DNA of 64,000 nucleotides from Desulfobacteraceae bacterium Eth-SRB1 (GCA_004193555.1 RPGP01000001.1:400156-464155); one strand, 5' to 3'; shown: positions 9,057-17,463, counted from the stretch's first letter. The notes: a model not told the origin generated them from the letters alone. Made by a program: numbers and translations.

Positions 9057-9271
9057 CTTTCTCTTCCTTCTCGAATAATATCCACTATTTCTTGCGTTGT
9101 AATATTCGCCTTAATTGATGGGACATCTAAAGGTGAAGAAGAGATCTTTTCCGGAACTAATGCAAAAGTTCTGCCGTCTTTCCTCCGAATTAGTATTTTT
9201 CCAGTATTTTCAGCCTGCTCAAGAACTATAGCAAGCTTTTGTCGGGCTTCTGAATATGTATAAACCTGCAT
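9053..9271 (-). CDS. Phd/YefM-type antitoxin
   Basis: 72 aa, beginning MQVYTYSEARQKLAIVLEQA, followed by RRKDGRTFALVP and IVDIIREGRER, the Phd/YefM fold. It follows the VapC gene by one base, so the toxin comes first, an order seen in some PIN-domain pairs. AGGAGGTC-like sequence (GGAGGTCTAAA) precedes the ATG. The stop codon lies in the attC core. A paralogous pair is at 28376-29004. Confidence 0.85.
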   Translation of the reverse strand: MQVYTYSEARQKLAIVLEQAENTGKILIRRKDGRTFALVPEKISSSPLDVPSIKANITTQEIVDIIREGRER

Positions 9272-9272
9272 T

Positions 9273-9665
9273 TTAGACCTCCATGGTTTCGACGTTGAGA
9301 TTTTGAGCAGCTCTCTTTAGCTTTCGATCCAATGTTAATAGCGGTGCTTTATGTTTAATAGCACAATCTAGGAAATAGGCATCGTATGCATACATTTTGG
9401 CTTGTTTGGATATTTTTAAGGCATTAACAAAATCTGGTTTTATATACCGGAGAGGGATACTATCGAAAATTACAAGGCCTTTTCGAGCTTCATCAAGTGT
9501 CAACCTGTTCTGTTTAAACATTGCTGAGAAGGCATTACCAATTTCCCATGGAATAGAACCAGGCCCAATGAGTGTATTCCCAGTAGTAAGCTCAACAATA
9601 CTATTACGTTCAGGTTCGCCGGCAATAACTGCAATCAATGCCGATGTATCAATTACAACATCCAT
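9273..9665 (-). CDS. vapC: VapC-type PIN-domain toxin
   Basis: 130 aa from MDVVIDTSALIAVIAGE. Acidic residues of the PIN active site are visible: D in VIDTSAL, E in WEIGNAFS, D in YDAYFLDCA and D in LLTLDR. PIN toxins cut tRNA or rRNA. I chose ATG at 9665, with TGGAGGT upstream, over an unsupported TTG at 9722. It is paired with the Phd-like gene and has its own consensus-type promoter even though it points along the array. Confidence 0.9.
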   Translation of the reverse strand: MDVVIDTSALIAVIAGEPERNSIVELTTGNTLIGPGSIPWEIGNAFSAMFKQNRLTLDEARKGLVIFDSIPLRYIKPDFVNALKISKQAKMYAYDAYFLDCAIKHKAPLLTLDRKLKRAAQNLNVETMEV

Positions 9666-9694
9666 GTTTACCTCCAGAATATGTATTTCTGACA

Positions 9695-9722
9695 ATTGTA
9701 CAATAGTAAATTTGTTTGTCAA
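9695..9722 (-). promoter_or_regulatory. promoter and likely operator of the VapC/Phd cassette
   Basis: On the minus strand TTGACA (9722-9717), 16 bp, TACAAT (9700-9695). ATTGTACAAT is a palindrome over the -10. The same arrangement recurs at 28341-28375. Confidence 0.7.
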
Positions 9723-9732
9723 GTGTCAAGAG

Positions 9733-9864
9733 GTAGAACGCCGGGCATGAGTGCGCAGGGAAAAGCCAAGAAAAACCTTGGAAACTGGTAGTTTTGGAAA
9801 GGCTTCAGCTAAAGGTATAAAACGTGACGGCTTTTCCCTGTCCATCTCAATGCCTTTGTTCGCT
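9733..9864. other. attC site
   Basis: GTAGAAC (9733) ... GCAGGGAAAAGCC ... GGCTTTTCCCTGTC ... GTTCGCT (9858). The long palindromic arms make a clear stem. Confidence 0.8.
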
Positions 9865-9868
9865 GTTT

Positions 9869-10573
9869 TTATTGTCTTAATCGGTCTATTTCTTTAATAA
9901 TTTTGTCAATCACATCTGTATTGTAAATTTTTTTCTTTTTCCCTGAACCTTTGACGGAATAAATGAAAAATACATTGCCCCCAAAATCATTGTTAAATCG
10001 CTCATGATTTTTTCGATGCATTTCCACCCATTGATACTGATTGATCGACTGCCCAGAAGAAATAGGTTTGATTTGAATTCCTACATACTTATCATTTACT
10101 TTTATGTAAAAATCAACTCCATACGTTCTATCCCATTCATCCGGTGCCGGTTCTATCTTACGATTGACAATTGATTCAAGCTGTCCATAGATTGTATCAA
10201 TTTCTGCCTTATAGCCTTCGTAAGTCCTATTAAGAACCAGATTGTATGCATAATCAACGCATTCATCTTCAGTGATTGATTCCAACTCACTTTGAACGAC
10301 CTCGGAAATCTTTATATATAGAGTCTGACCTAAACCTGTTATGTAATCTCTTGTAATTCTGACGCCATCTTTCTTTTTTTGTTGCGCATTATTGAAATAG
10401 AAGTCTTCCCATTCATCAAAAGTCTTTGGAGCACAAGCTCTTATCAATTCAGATGTTGGCCCCACACTGTATGCCTTATTCAAACCCCACCTATTCATTC
10501 CATAGTTTAATAGGGTTTCCCTCTTAAATTTTAAATTGTGCCCTTCAGTGCCGGCAATCCATTCTTTATTCAT
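9869..10573 (-). CDS. MjaI-like type II restriction endonuclease
   Basis: 234 aa. Order and sequence fit the RE_MjaI family. The catalytic-looking stretch is GVDFYIKVNDKYVGIQIKP, a PD-(D/E)XK variant with D ... QxK. Family members cut CTAG. The gene overlaps the methyltransferase gene (ATGA, 4 bp) and has GAGGAAATC upstream, so the pair is made together as one cassette. Specificity is inferred from family and partner. Confidence 0.75.
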   Translation of the reverse strand: MNKEWIAGTEGHNLKFKRETLLNYGMNRWGLNKAYSVGPTSELIRACAPKTFDEWEDFYFNNAQQKKKDGVRITRDYITGLGQTLYIKISEVVQSELESITEDECVDYAYNLVLNRTYEGYKAEIDTIYGQLESIVNRKIEPAPDEWDRTYGVDFYIKVNDKYVGIQIKPISSGQSINQYQWVEMHRKNHERFNNDFGGNVFFIYSVKGSGKKKKIYNTDVIDKIIKEIDRLRQ

Positions 10574-11859
10574 GATTTCCTCAAATTTAAAAATTTATGT
10601 TTGTGTTTATATTCTTGCTGGCTATCAACTAAAACAAGCCCCTTTTTTATGAGGTGTGCATTTATGAATGTTTTGTTTTTAAGATATAGATAACAAAACA
10701 GATTGTTGTCTTCATCATATTTTTCATTGTCAAATCTCATATACACTTTTTGATTTCTTGTCTTTAATTTCAGAAATTCAACAGCTTCTCCGTTTGCTGA
10801 TTTATCTTCTTTGATGCCAATCAAACGGACAGTTAATCCATTGGTTAACTTTATTATTTCCGGACTGATGATCTCTTGAACAGAATAGTACTCTTCTCTA
10901 TTAGCATGATTTTTATCGATTTTTGAACCAAACTGTAATTTCTTAGGATCGATTTTTTTATCAAAAGCATGAAAGTCTTTAAATACATATGAGAGTTTGT
11001 CTATTTCGTTCTTAAAATCAATATTGATTTTCTTCTGCTCTATAAACTCATATTTAGCGCCAAACAAGCCAAGTTGGCTTACTTGCAGCTTCTGTTTAAT
11101 ATAGGGGATAAATTCATGATTAATTTCATAACCAACTGAACTTCGGCCAAGATTTTTAGCGGCAAGCGAGGTTGTTCCACTTCCAAGAAATGGATCAAGA
11201 ATTATATCTCCGACAAACGAAAACATTTTAATTAATCTTTTTGGAAGTTCTTCAGGAAACATTGCAATATGGCCATCTTGTTTTACGCCGCCAAAATTCC
11301 AATGCCCGGAAAAATATTCCTTCCATTCTTCTTTTGTCATCCTTGATTGTTCTTTGCTTGTTTTATCAGGCCGTGTGGATGTGCCAAGTTTTTTAAACAA
11401 TAGTATAAATTCATAATCAATTGATAGGATACCATTGCGTGGGAAAGGAAAACTTCCCATTATACTTGCACCCCCAGTAGTATTGGTTGTTGTTTTTTTC
11501 TGCCAAATTATAGCGCCCATATAATCAAAACCAATACTTTCGCAAAATTTGATTATTTCTGTTCTTATTGGAATAACTTTATATCTTCCATAATAAACAG
11601 AACGGGCAAATTGATCCCCGATATTTACACACAGTCTGCATCCGTTATCTAAAACACGATAACATTCTTTCCAGACCAGATTCAAATTATTTATGTAATT
11701 TTCGTAACTCTCGTTAAATCCGATTTGTTCATCTATTCCATAATCTTTCAATTGCCAGTATGGAGGTGACGTTATAACGAGCTGAATTGATTTATCTCGC
11801 AACTCTGTCATGCATCGACTATCACCTCTGACAATCTTATGTTGTGTTTGAATATTCAT
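10570..11859 (-). CDS. N4-cytosine-type DNA methyltransferase with C-terminal SNase-like domain
   Basis: 429 aa. Motif IV TSPPYW is near residue 30 and motif I DPFLGSGTT near 218, the beta-class order; SPPY points to N4-cytosine methylation, consistent with an MjaI-type partner. The C-terminal part, VRLIGIKEDKSANGEAVEFL, KVYMRFD, LFCYLYLKNKTFINAHLI, resembles a staphylococcal-nuclease fold, but I do not see an intact catalytic set. GAGGTT precedes the ATG. It protects host DNA from the endonuclease encoded next. Confidence 0.8.
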   Translation of the reverse strand: MNIQTQHKIVRGDSRCMTELRDKSIQLVITSPPYWQLKDYGIDEQIGFNESYENYINNLNLVWKECYRVLDNGCRLCVNIGDQFARSVYYGRYKVIPIRTEIIKFCESIGFDYMGAIIWQKKTTTNTTGGASIMGSFPFPRNGILSIDYEFILLFKKLGTSTRPDKTSKEQSRMTKEEWKEYFSGHWNFGGVKQDGHIAMFPEELPKRLIKMFSFVGDIILDPFLGSGTTSLAAKNLGRSSVGYEINHEFIPYIKQKLQVSQLGLFGAKYEFIEQKKINIDFKNEIDKLSYVFKDFHAFDKKIDPKKLQFGSKIDKNHANREEYYSVQEIISPEIIKLTNGLTVRLIGIKEDKSANGEAVEFLKLKTRNQKVYMRFDNEKYDEDNNLFCYLYLKNKTFINAHLIKKGLVLVDSQQEYKHKHKFLNLRKS

Positions 11860-11889
11860 TTTTGATCAACCTCTTTGAATAGTTAATCC

Positions 11890-11949
11890 AGCGAACATGT
11901 GAAATCAGCGGCGCGGTTTACCGCGTACGCTGCATTTGTCTGGTTCGGT
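11890..11949. other. attC site (60 bp)
   Basis: AGCGAAC ... CAGCGGCGCGG TTTA CCGCGTACGCTG ... GTTCGGT. A short site with a strong hairpin. Confidence 0.85.
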
Positions 11950-11960
11950 GTCGCGATTCC

Positions 11961-12572
11961 TCAGAAATTCTGTACCCAAGTTTGGATCCCTCGCATGATC
12001 ATCTCAATGGATATTGTACCAACAAAGAGCGACGTAATCCGTCCAGCAATTTCGATGTAGCGCTCAATCAAAGGCTCGCGTCTGGGGCGCACAAAATCGT
12101 GGACTGCCTTGAGAATGACCATGATCAGAATGGATACGATGAGAGCTACCAACACAGCACCGCAGGCTAAAAGCCGGGTGAGTCGTTCGCCCATAATAAC
12201 GCTGGCGCTTATCGTCCCTGGGCCGATAAGCACCGGCATGGCAACAGCACCGGCAATGTGTTTTGATTCTCCTCTTAACATCTGGATTGCTCGGGGACCG
12301 CGGAAGACGAATTGAAGAGCAATGAGCAGTAAGACAATGCCGCCGAAAATCTGAAACGATGCAAACTCAGCCTGCACTACGCTTGCAAAAAGAGTATCTC
12401 CAAGAATGGCAAAGCACCAGAATACCCCAGTGGAAATCAGGCCAGCGCGAAACAGAACGCGAGTGAACTGCTTCCGGTTCAGTTTCTCAAGCACATCAAT
12501 CAGGTAGACAATGACCAGGAATGGGTTGAGCAATACCAGAAGAAGCATTGTCGATTTCAAGAAGTCTGTCAT
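11961..12572 (-). CDS. MarC-family integral membrane protein
   Basis: 203 aa with six hydrophobic stretches. LLVLLNPFLVIVYLIDV near the N terminus and PVLIGPGTISASVIMG in the middle are MarC-family signatures (NP and GPG motifs). Function in the family is unsettled. It is a single-gene cassette between two clear attC sites, without an obvious ribosome site, so expression may depend on readthrough. Confidence 0.85.
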   Translation of the reverse strand: MTDFLKSTMLLLVLLNPFLVIVYLIDVLEKLNRKQFTRVLFRAGLISTGVFWCFAILGDTLFASVVQAEFASFQIFGGIVLLLIALQFVFRGPRAIQMLRGESKHIAGAVAMPVLIGPGTISASVIMGERLTRLLACGAVLVALIVSILIMVILKAVHDFVRPRREPLIERYIEIAGRITSLFVGTISIEMIMRGIQTWVQNF

Positions 12573-12582
12573 ATCATTTCAC

Positions 12583-12707
12583 ACCGAACGCCCGCCATCA
12601 CCAGTGGGCAGGGTAACCGGGCATTTGTAAAAGGCGATTAAACACAAAACTAGTAAAAAACTCAAACCGCACGACCCTGCCCATCTGAGTGAATGGCGTT
12701 GTTATAA
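12583..12707. other. attC site
   Basis: ACCGAAC ... CAGTGGGCAGGGTAAC ... CGACCCTGCCCATCTG ... GTTATAA. The arms GGGCAGGG/CCCTGCCC pair. Confidence 0.8.
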
Positions 12708-12736
12708 GGCTTTTATATTTCTGACGATAATATCAG

Positions 12737-12781
12737 TTGACAACCGAATTTGTTTAAAATACAATATGTACAAAAAGTACG
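12737..12781 (+). promoter_or_regulatory. promoter and operator of the inverted YefM/RelE cassette
   Basis: TTGACA (12737), 17 bp, TACAAT (12760). GTACAAAAAGTAC at 12769-12781 is an inverted repeat at the start-site region, a likely antitoxin operator. Confidence 0.7.
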
Positions 12782-12814
12782 TAATGTTCATAATGATTCA
12801 GGAAAATATTTATT

Positions 12815-13066
12815 ATGCTTAATAAAATAACAACTGCTGATGCAAGGAAAAAATTTGCTAATATTATTAATCGAGTAGCTTTCGGAGATGAATCGTTTGT
12901 TCTGACCCGGCGGGGCGAGCCAATAGCTGCCATTGTGTCTGTGAAGGAACTTAAGTTGTTACAGGAATTAGAGGACCAAATAGATATAGAAGATGCCTGG
13001 AAAGCTAAAAATGAGCTTGGTGATCCGATTCCCTGGGAAGAGTTGAAAAAGGAACTTGTGCTTTGA
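12815..13066 (+). CDS. Phd/YefM-type antitoxin
   Basis: 83 aa. MLNKITTADARKKFANIINR and LTRRGEPIAAIVSVKELKLL are the standard Phd/YefM pattern, followed by an acidic tail that would neutralise the toxin. It overlaps the RelE gene by 4 bp and is read against the array direction from its own promoter. Confidence 0.9.
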   Translation: MLNKITTADARKKFANIINRVAFGDESFVLTRRGEPIAAIVSVKELKLLQELEDQIDIEDAWKAKNELGDPIPWEELKKELVL

Positions 13067-13329
13067 AATATAGGATAGAGGTTAAAAGATCTGCTGCAAA
13101 AGCGCTTAAAAAGATCCCGAAACCAGAGCGAAAGAGCATAAGCAAAAAGATCGACAGCCTTGCAGAAAAGCTTCCAAATCCGGATATAACTAAGATGAAG
13201 GGAAACAATCCCTTTCACAAAGTGCGTGTCGGAAATTATCGTATAATATACGAGATTCAAGATGATGCCCTGCTTATTCTGATTGTTAAAATTGGACACC
13301 GCAAAGATATTTATAGAAACCTATCCTGA
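13063..13329 (+). CDS. RelE-type toxin
   Basis: 88 aa. VKRSAAKALKKIPKPERKSI, NPDITKMKGNNPFHKVRVGN, YRIIYEI and KIGHRKDIYRNL form a textbook RelE-family sequence. These toxins cleave mRNA in the ribosomal A site. The start codon (a TTG; no ATG is in frame there) overlaps the antitoxin stop. It is the second gene of a two-gene cassette. Confidence 0.9.
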   Translation: MKYRIEVKRSAAKALKKIPKPERKSISKKIDSLAEKLPNPDITKMKGNNPFHKVRVGNYRIIYEIQDDALLILIVKIGHRKDIYRNLS

Positions 13330-13353
13330 ATTCCTATTTTACTTCTTCCAGCC

Positions 13354-13413
13354 TTATAACGGGCTACTCAGCCGCCGCGTTTTTTGCGGTCGGCTGGAGT
13401 AGCATGGTTGGGG
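13354..13413. other. attC site (60 bp)
   Basis: TTATAAC ... CTCAGCCGCCGCG TTTTTT GCGGTCGGCTG ... GTTGGGG. The stem is nearly perfect. Confidence 0.9.
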
Positions 13414-13439
13414 GATAACATTCCGATGCACTGGAGGCT

Positions 13440-14201
13440 TCAGCGGACAGCAACACCCCGGTTACGTAGGTAGTCCTTCAAGTCACCAATTTCAATGATC
13501 CCAAAATGGAACACAGACGCGGCAAGTAAGATTGTAGCACCCGCTTCAATTGCTTGATAGAAATGATCCAATTCCCCTGCGCCACCGGAGGCCACCACAT
13601 CGGCCGAAACCGCTTCCTTAATCGCTCTGATCACCGGCAGATCATAACCGGTCTGCACGCCGTCGCCCGCTTTGCTTGTAGGCAGAATAACCGGAACACC
13701 GTATCCGTCAACGCGCTTTGCCCATTCGATCGCATCTGCGCCAGTGGCTGTCCGTCCTCCATCAATATATACTTCATAGCCTGAGGGCATAGCTGCGTTT
13801 TGATCTACGTCGATGGCCACCGTCACCTTCTCGGCGCCCAGCGCTTTAACCATTTCTTCGACCAGCTCAGGCTTCCGAAAGGCGGCACTGCTGGTCGATA
13901 CCTTGTTTGCTCCAGCGCTTAGCACTAACTCGGCCGATTTAACATCAGATATACCGCCGCCAACGGTGAATGGCACAGTTGTGACTTCGGCGACGCGTTT
14001 AACTACGTCGAGCATGGTGGCTCTACCTTCCACCGTGGCTGTGATATCCAGTAGCGCCAGTTCGTCTGCGCCAGTCTCACAATAAGCTCGTGCGCATTCG
14101 ACCGGATCACCAGCGTCTCGTATGTCCACGAAATGGACGCCCTTGACAACGCGTCCGTTCTGCATGTCCATGCACGGCATGATTTTAATTACTTGATCCA
14201 A
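13440..14201 (-). CDS. HisF-like TIM-barrel cyclase in a cassette
   Basis: 253 aa, full HisF length. PCMDMQNGRVVKG, VGGGISDVKSAELVL, VAIDVDQN, TSKAGDGVQTGYD and VASGGAGELDHF match HisF strands, with both phosphate-binding ends kept. The aspartates equivalent to D11 and D130 are present, but the segment normally DRDGT reads AGDGV. HisF makes imidazole-glycerol phosphate with ammonia from HisH, and no hisH is nearby. The start is TTG at 14201, fixed by GAGGAGG just upstream. It may be a redundant enzyme or a HisF-like enzyme in another pathway. Confidence 0.8.
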   Translation of the reverse strand: MDQVIKIMPCMDMQNGRVVKGVHFVDIRDAGDPVECARAYCETGADELALLDITATVEGRATMLDVVKRVAEVTTVPFTVGGGISDVKSAELVLSAGANKVSTSSAAFRKPELVEEMVKALGAEKVTVAIDVDQNAAMPSGYEVYIDGGRTATGADAIEWAKRVDGYGVPVILPTSKAGDGVQTGYDLPVIRAIKEAVSADVVASGGAGELDHFYQAIEAGATILLAASVFHFGIIEIGDLKDYLRNRGVAVR

Positions 14202-14337
14202 TGTTTCCCTCCTCGCTACTTTATTTTATAGATATATCCTTTTCCCTCACTATCTATCAAAAGGCATGTCATTATCTGTGCCTCCCCGACCATCGATAAT
14301 TTTCATCACATAATCCAACTCCACCTTGGTCTATGTA

Positions 14338-14475
14338 CCCCAACGACTGGCATGAGGGGCTGGGAAAAGCTTGCTACAGCCTTGAAAACAATTAAGAAAA
14401 TGACTTTTAAGCAACCTGCGCAAAAGCATGAAAGTCGCCCGCTTTTCCCAGTCCCTCTCCATGCCTTGGTTCGGC
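14338..14475. other. attC site
   Basis: CCCCAACGACTGGCATGAGG ... CTTTTCCCAGTCCCTCTCCA ... GTTCGGC. Nearly identical to 46164-46302, 32 kb away. The gap 14202-14337 between the HisF-like start and this site shows no gene. Confidence 0.85.
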
Positions 14476-14479
14476 AATT

Positions 14480-14704
14480 TTATTGATTTTGTAAAAACTC
14501 TTCAACAGTCAGCCTGATATCTTTGACAATTTTTTTTAACAAAATAGGCGAAATATCTCTGCCGGCATGAAATGGTACAGTTGTTCCTCTACCATCGGGA
14601 TGGCGAAATTGCCTGTGAGAACCCTTTTGCCGGACTTCAAAAAAACCGAGACGCTCAAGTATAGATACAATTTTATTCGGTTTAAGTACTGGCACTGTTC
14701 CCAT
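14480..14704 (-). CDS. hicA: HicA toxin
   Basis: 74 aa with LERLGFFEVRQKGSHRQFRH, GRGTTVPFHAGRDISP and ILLKKIVKDIRLTVEEF, the HicA dsRBD-like fold with catalytic His in GSHRQF. HicA cleaves mRNA. Here it follows hicB by 2 bp, so the antitoxin is made first. Complete and apparently functional. Confidence 0.92.
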   Translation of the reverse strand: MGTVPVLKPNKIVSILERLGFFEVRQKGSHRQFRHPDGRGTTVPFHAGRDISPILLKKIVKDIRLTVEEFLQNQ

Positions 14705-14706
14705 AG

Positions 14707-14916
14707 CTATGCCACCATAACGTTTTGAGTGCCAATAAATTCTCCCTCAAGCTCTGGCTCTCCATCTTCAAGAAGCATTTCAACAACCTCTTTTAAGTTT
14801 CTGTTTAATTCATCTAATGTTTCTGCTTGTGAATGTGCCCCTGGAAAACCGGGAATAGAACCGACATAAAGATCGGTGTTTGAACATTTTTCAATTACTG
14901 CTGTAAAAAGTTTCAT
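14707..14916 (-). CDS. hicB: HicB antitoxin
   Basis: 69 aa. LYVGSIPGFPGAHSQAETLD and ELNRNLKEVVEMLLEDGE are HicB signatures (degenerate RNase H fold). No long C-terminal DNA-binding part is present, as in short HicB proteins. GGGAG precedes the ATG. Confidence 0.92.
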   Translation of the reverse strand: MKLFTAVIEKCSNTDLYVGSIPGFPGAHSQAETLDELNRNLKEVVEMLLEDGEPELEGEFIGTQNVMVA

Positions 14917-14939
14917 TGATAACTCCCTTTTTATCTATT

Positions 14940-15077
14940 GCCGAACGTCTCGGATAACCTGATGAAAAAGCCTATAAAAACATAACAGAAAAGCAAGATA
15001 GTTCGATGAACATAAAACTGAGTAAAAACCAAAAAATGTCTCGGCTTTTTCAGTCAGAGTTCATCCGATTGTTATGT
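14940..15077. other. attC site
   Basis: GCCGAAC ... ATGAAAAAGCC ... GGCTTTTTCAGTCAGAGTTC ... GTTATGT. It encodes the last residues and stop of HigA. Confidence 0.8.
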
Positions 15078-15379
15078 GATTTTAGAGTTTTTTGTGGTAC
15101 AAAATCAAGTTCCAATTTAAACCCAACTGCCTTGGCATACTCTTCTATTGTTGATAACTTTGGCGATATTTTTGAATTTACACTCTCAAGACGTGAAATA
15201 TTACTTTTCTGTGTATGAAGTCTCTTAGCAAGTTCATCTTGGGTTAAACCAGCGTTCTTGCGAAGACCAATTAATTTTTTTCTAAGATGATAAGCAGGAG
15301 ATAGTGCTTCGTATTCTGCTCTTACGTCCGGATCACTTAATGCTTTCTTTTTAAAATCATGGAATGTGGGACGAGTCAT
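15050..15379 (-). CDS. higA: HigA-type XRE antitoxin
   Basis: 109 aa. The HTH is LRKNAGLTQDELAKRLHTQK SNISRLE, the XRE type. It binds HigB and represses the operon. It overlaps higB by 4 bp (toxin first, the usual higBA order). The last nine residues are encoded by the attC site, so the C terminus is set by the recombination site. Confidence 0.88.
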   Translation of the reverse strand: MTRPTFHDFKKKALSDPDVRAEYEALSPAYHLRKKLIGLRKNAGLTQDELAKRLHTQKSNISRLESVNSKISPKLSTIEEYAKAVGFKLELDFVPQKTLKSHNNRMNSD

Positions 15380-15702
15380 AGTTTTTTCACCTCCTTCATC
15401 CGTTTTCTTGCCAAATCTATATCTTTTTTTGGTGTTTTCTGTGATTTTTTAATAAATGAATGAAAAATGATTATTTCCCGACCTTTGATTGTACAAAACA
15501 AAGAACGCCCAATGCCTTCCCTTCCTTTTGCTCTAATTTCAAAAAGTCCGTCTCCTATTGAAGCAGTGTAAGGTTTGCCTAATGCGGGACCGTATTCCTC
15601 TATCATCTCAACAATACGCAAAAAATTGGCCAATATTCCTTTTGGGAATGATAACGTCTCCTTTTCAACCTTTTTGTTATAAAATGTGACTTGCCAATTC
15701 AT
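15376..15702 (-). CDS. higB: HigB-type toxin (Gp49-like)
   Basis: 108 aa. ILANFLRIVEMIEEYGPALG, YTASIGDGLFEIRAKG and IIIFHSFIKKSQKTPKKDID match the Gp49/HigB branch of RelE. It should be a ribosome-dependent mRNA interferase. No ribosome site precedes the ATG; the -10 lies so close that the transcript may be leaderless. Confidence 0.88.
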   Translation of the reverse strand: MNWQVTFYNKKVEKETLSFPKGILANFLRIVEMIEEYGPALGKPYTASIGDGLFEIRAKGREGIGRSLFCTIKGREIIIFHSFIKKSQKTPKKDIDLARKRMKEVKKL

Positions 15703-15708
15703 ATGAAT

Positions 15709-15736
15709 ATGTTATCATGTAAGATAACCTTGTCAA
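15709..15736 (-). promoter_or_regulatory. higBA promoter with operator palindrome
   Basis: TTGACA (15736-15731), 16 bp, TAACAT (15714-15709). GTTATC-N6-GATAAC at 15711-15728 is a perfect inverted repeat inside the promoter. Confidence 0.6.
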
Positions 15737-15764
15737 TAAAAAAATCCCTTCAATAATTATTTTA

Positions 15765-15802
15765 TATCGCTGTGATTGTGCATACCCAGTGATTTGTTAT
15801 GT
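15765..15802. other. attC remnant (right half)
   Basis: GTGATTGTGCATACCCAGTG ATTTGTTATGT carries the right core GTTATGT at 15796. No left half is seen. 15803-15846 is the non-coding tail of the truncated gene. Confidence 0.5.
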
Positions 15803-15846
15803 GGTTTTTCCAATGAAGTTCAATCTTTAGTCTTTTATTTGGAATA

Positions 15847-16104
15847 TCAGTTTCTAATTTTTGATATTGCCTTTGATGAACCGTTTAATTGAAATAGAAA
15901 ATAAGTTTTCCCTTGGCCATGCCAATCTAATTCAAGAAGCATTGTATTAGATTTTGCTATTCTTGAAACAACATCAGGAATATCTTCTCGCCGAAACAGA
16001 AGAAATTTAGATCCCCAATCCTGAGTTAAATGAAAATTATATAAATTGTTATCCCATTTAATTCGGGCATAAATATCATTATATCCGTTTTTAATATCTG
16101 TATT
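15847..16104 (-). pseudogene. cassette gene truncated at its 5' end by the recombinase element
   Basis: An 85-residue C-terminal fragment with no start. It includes WDNNLYNFHLTQDWGS, RREDIPDVVSRIAKS, LLELDWHGQGKTYFLF and QLNGSSKAISKIRN. The last part resembles the C terminus of secreted beta-rich proteins with a FxLxGxxxAI ending, but I cannot name the family. The frame runs straight into the end of element copy 2 at 16104/16105. Confidence 0.6.
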
Positions 16105-17342
16105 CCCATAAACCCCGCAGTTAGCGCAATTTGTCTTTTATTAATGGGCATTTAACGATGAAGCATGATTTAATGGTCAAAAAGGAGGTGCCGTCATGCT
16201 TCATCAACATATCAGCTCATTTCTGGATTATTGCCGATTGGCAGATTTCTCAGTACGTTCCATACAGGCTTTAGCCATCCGGCTAAATGAATTTAAAACC
16301 TACATGAAATCTCTAAGAATCAAGTCTGTTAAAAAGATCACTTACCTGCGTCTAATCGATTTTGTAGCCGACTATAAAGACCCCTCAATACATGTAAGAA
16401 AATCTCGTGTCTGGACCCTCAGACAATTTTACCACTTTTTAACACTCCATCGGTATGTGCCGAAAAACATTGCCCTCAAACTCCCATATCCGAAAATTGA
16501 AAAGACAGCGCCGCAGTTTCTCACAATTGATGAATACAATCGCCTGATCCGCCACTTCAGCCAAAAGGCACAGGATATTTTGGAACTGAGGAACCTCATT
16601 ATCATCATGCTTTTGGGCATACTTGGGCTGCGGACATCGACCCTGATCGCTATAAATATTGAAGATGTCGATTTTAACCTGCGGGCTGATCTGGATCAGG
16701 GAAAAGGGCCGACGCCGGCGCAATCTGATTTTGCCTCACAGTCTTTGTAAAATTATCCACAAGTATTTGCAACTGCGACAGCGTAAAAAAGGGCAATCGT
16801 CTGGCCATCCGAACAATGGAAGACAATCTGAAAAATATACTGCTTCAAACCGACTTCCATGTGCCATTTAACGTCTCCTGCCATACATTGCGTCATAGTA
16901 TGGCGTCACACCTTAACGATAAAGATGTGGATATTTTGATCATCCAGAGTATTCTTGGTCATTCTTCTACTCGAAGTACTGAACCCTATATCCACCCTTC
17001 TGCCGACAGCATCCGAAAGGCTATGGAAAAACGCCCAGTGTTAAATTTGTCAAAGAACTGTTAAGAAAAGGAGAATTGAATTTGTGCTTCCAAAAACCAT
17101 TTAGACCTAAAAGAAAATAGTACTTCTTCTATATTACTTCCATTTGTTTTCTTATTAACTGTTTTCTATAACGGGACAGGAAAAGTGTTTGTAAATTATC
17201 TTTTACTATCATTACTGAAAATAATTTTCTTGAAATGTTCGTAATATTAATGCAGAATACAAGAAAATAACTTCTTCTCGTCATGTTTTATCAAAAAACG
17301 CCATTCCTAATTGCGCCTAACTTTGTATCTTACTGCGGGGTT
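16105..17342 (+). mobile_element. tyrosine-recombinase element, copy 2
   Basis: A 1238-bp element, nearly identical to copy 1. The right end GGGGTT joins CGTACGCACCACCTGCGC, the body of an attC lacking its R'' core, so this end is again at the AA/C crossover point. The left end joins the interior of a cassette gene instead. Confidence 0.85.
16196..17064 (+). pseudogene. tyrosine recombinase of element copy 2, two frame breaks
   Basis: It has the same A6 run (16785-16790) that breaks copy 1, plus an extra T in TTTT at 16672-16675 (TTT in copy 1). The extra T shifts the frame before the catalytic box. The C-terminal part HTLRH ... LGHSS ... EPYIH is open from 16816. Not functional as read. Confidence 0.8.
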
Positions 17343-17463
17343 CGTACGCACCACCTGCGCTCAAAGCCAATAAAAAACATTGCAAGAGCGACTTTTTACA
17401 CAGACTACGCAAAAGTAAAAAACGGCTTGGCTTTGAGCGTCAGAGTGAATGCGATTGTTGGGC
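17343..17463. other. attC, right part (left core replaced by element copy 2)
   Basis: CGTACGCACCACCTGCGCTC AAAGCC ... GGCTTTGAGCGTCAGAGTGA ... GTTGGGC at 17457. The stretch 17464-17573 after it holds no recognised gene. Confidence 0.8.

Noticed and set aside
12754-13299. 181-aa minus-strand frame across the YefM/RelE pair
   Set aside because: It is antisense to two well-supported overlapping genes with a promoter and family matches; no ribosome site or family of its own.
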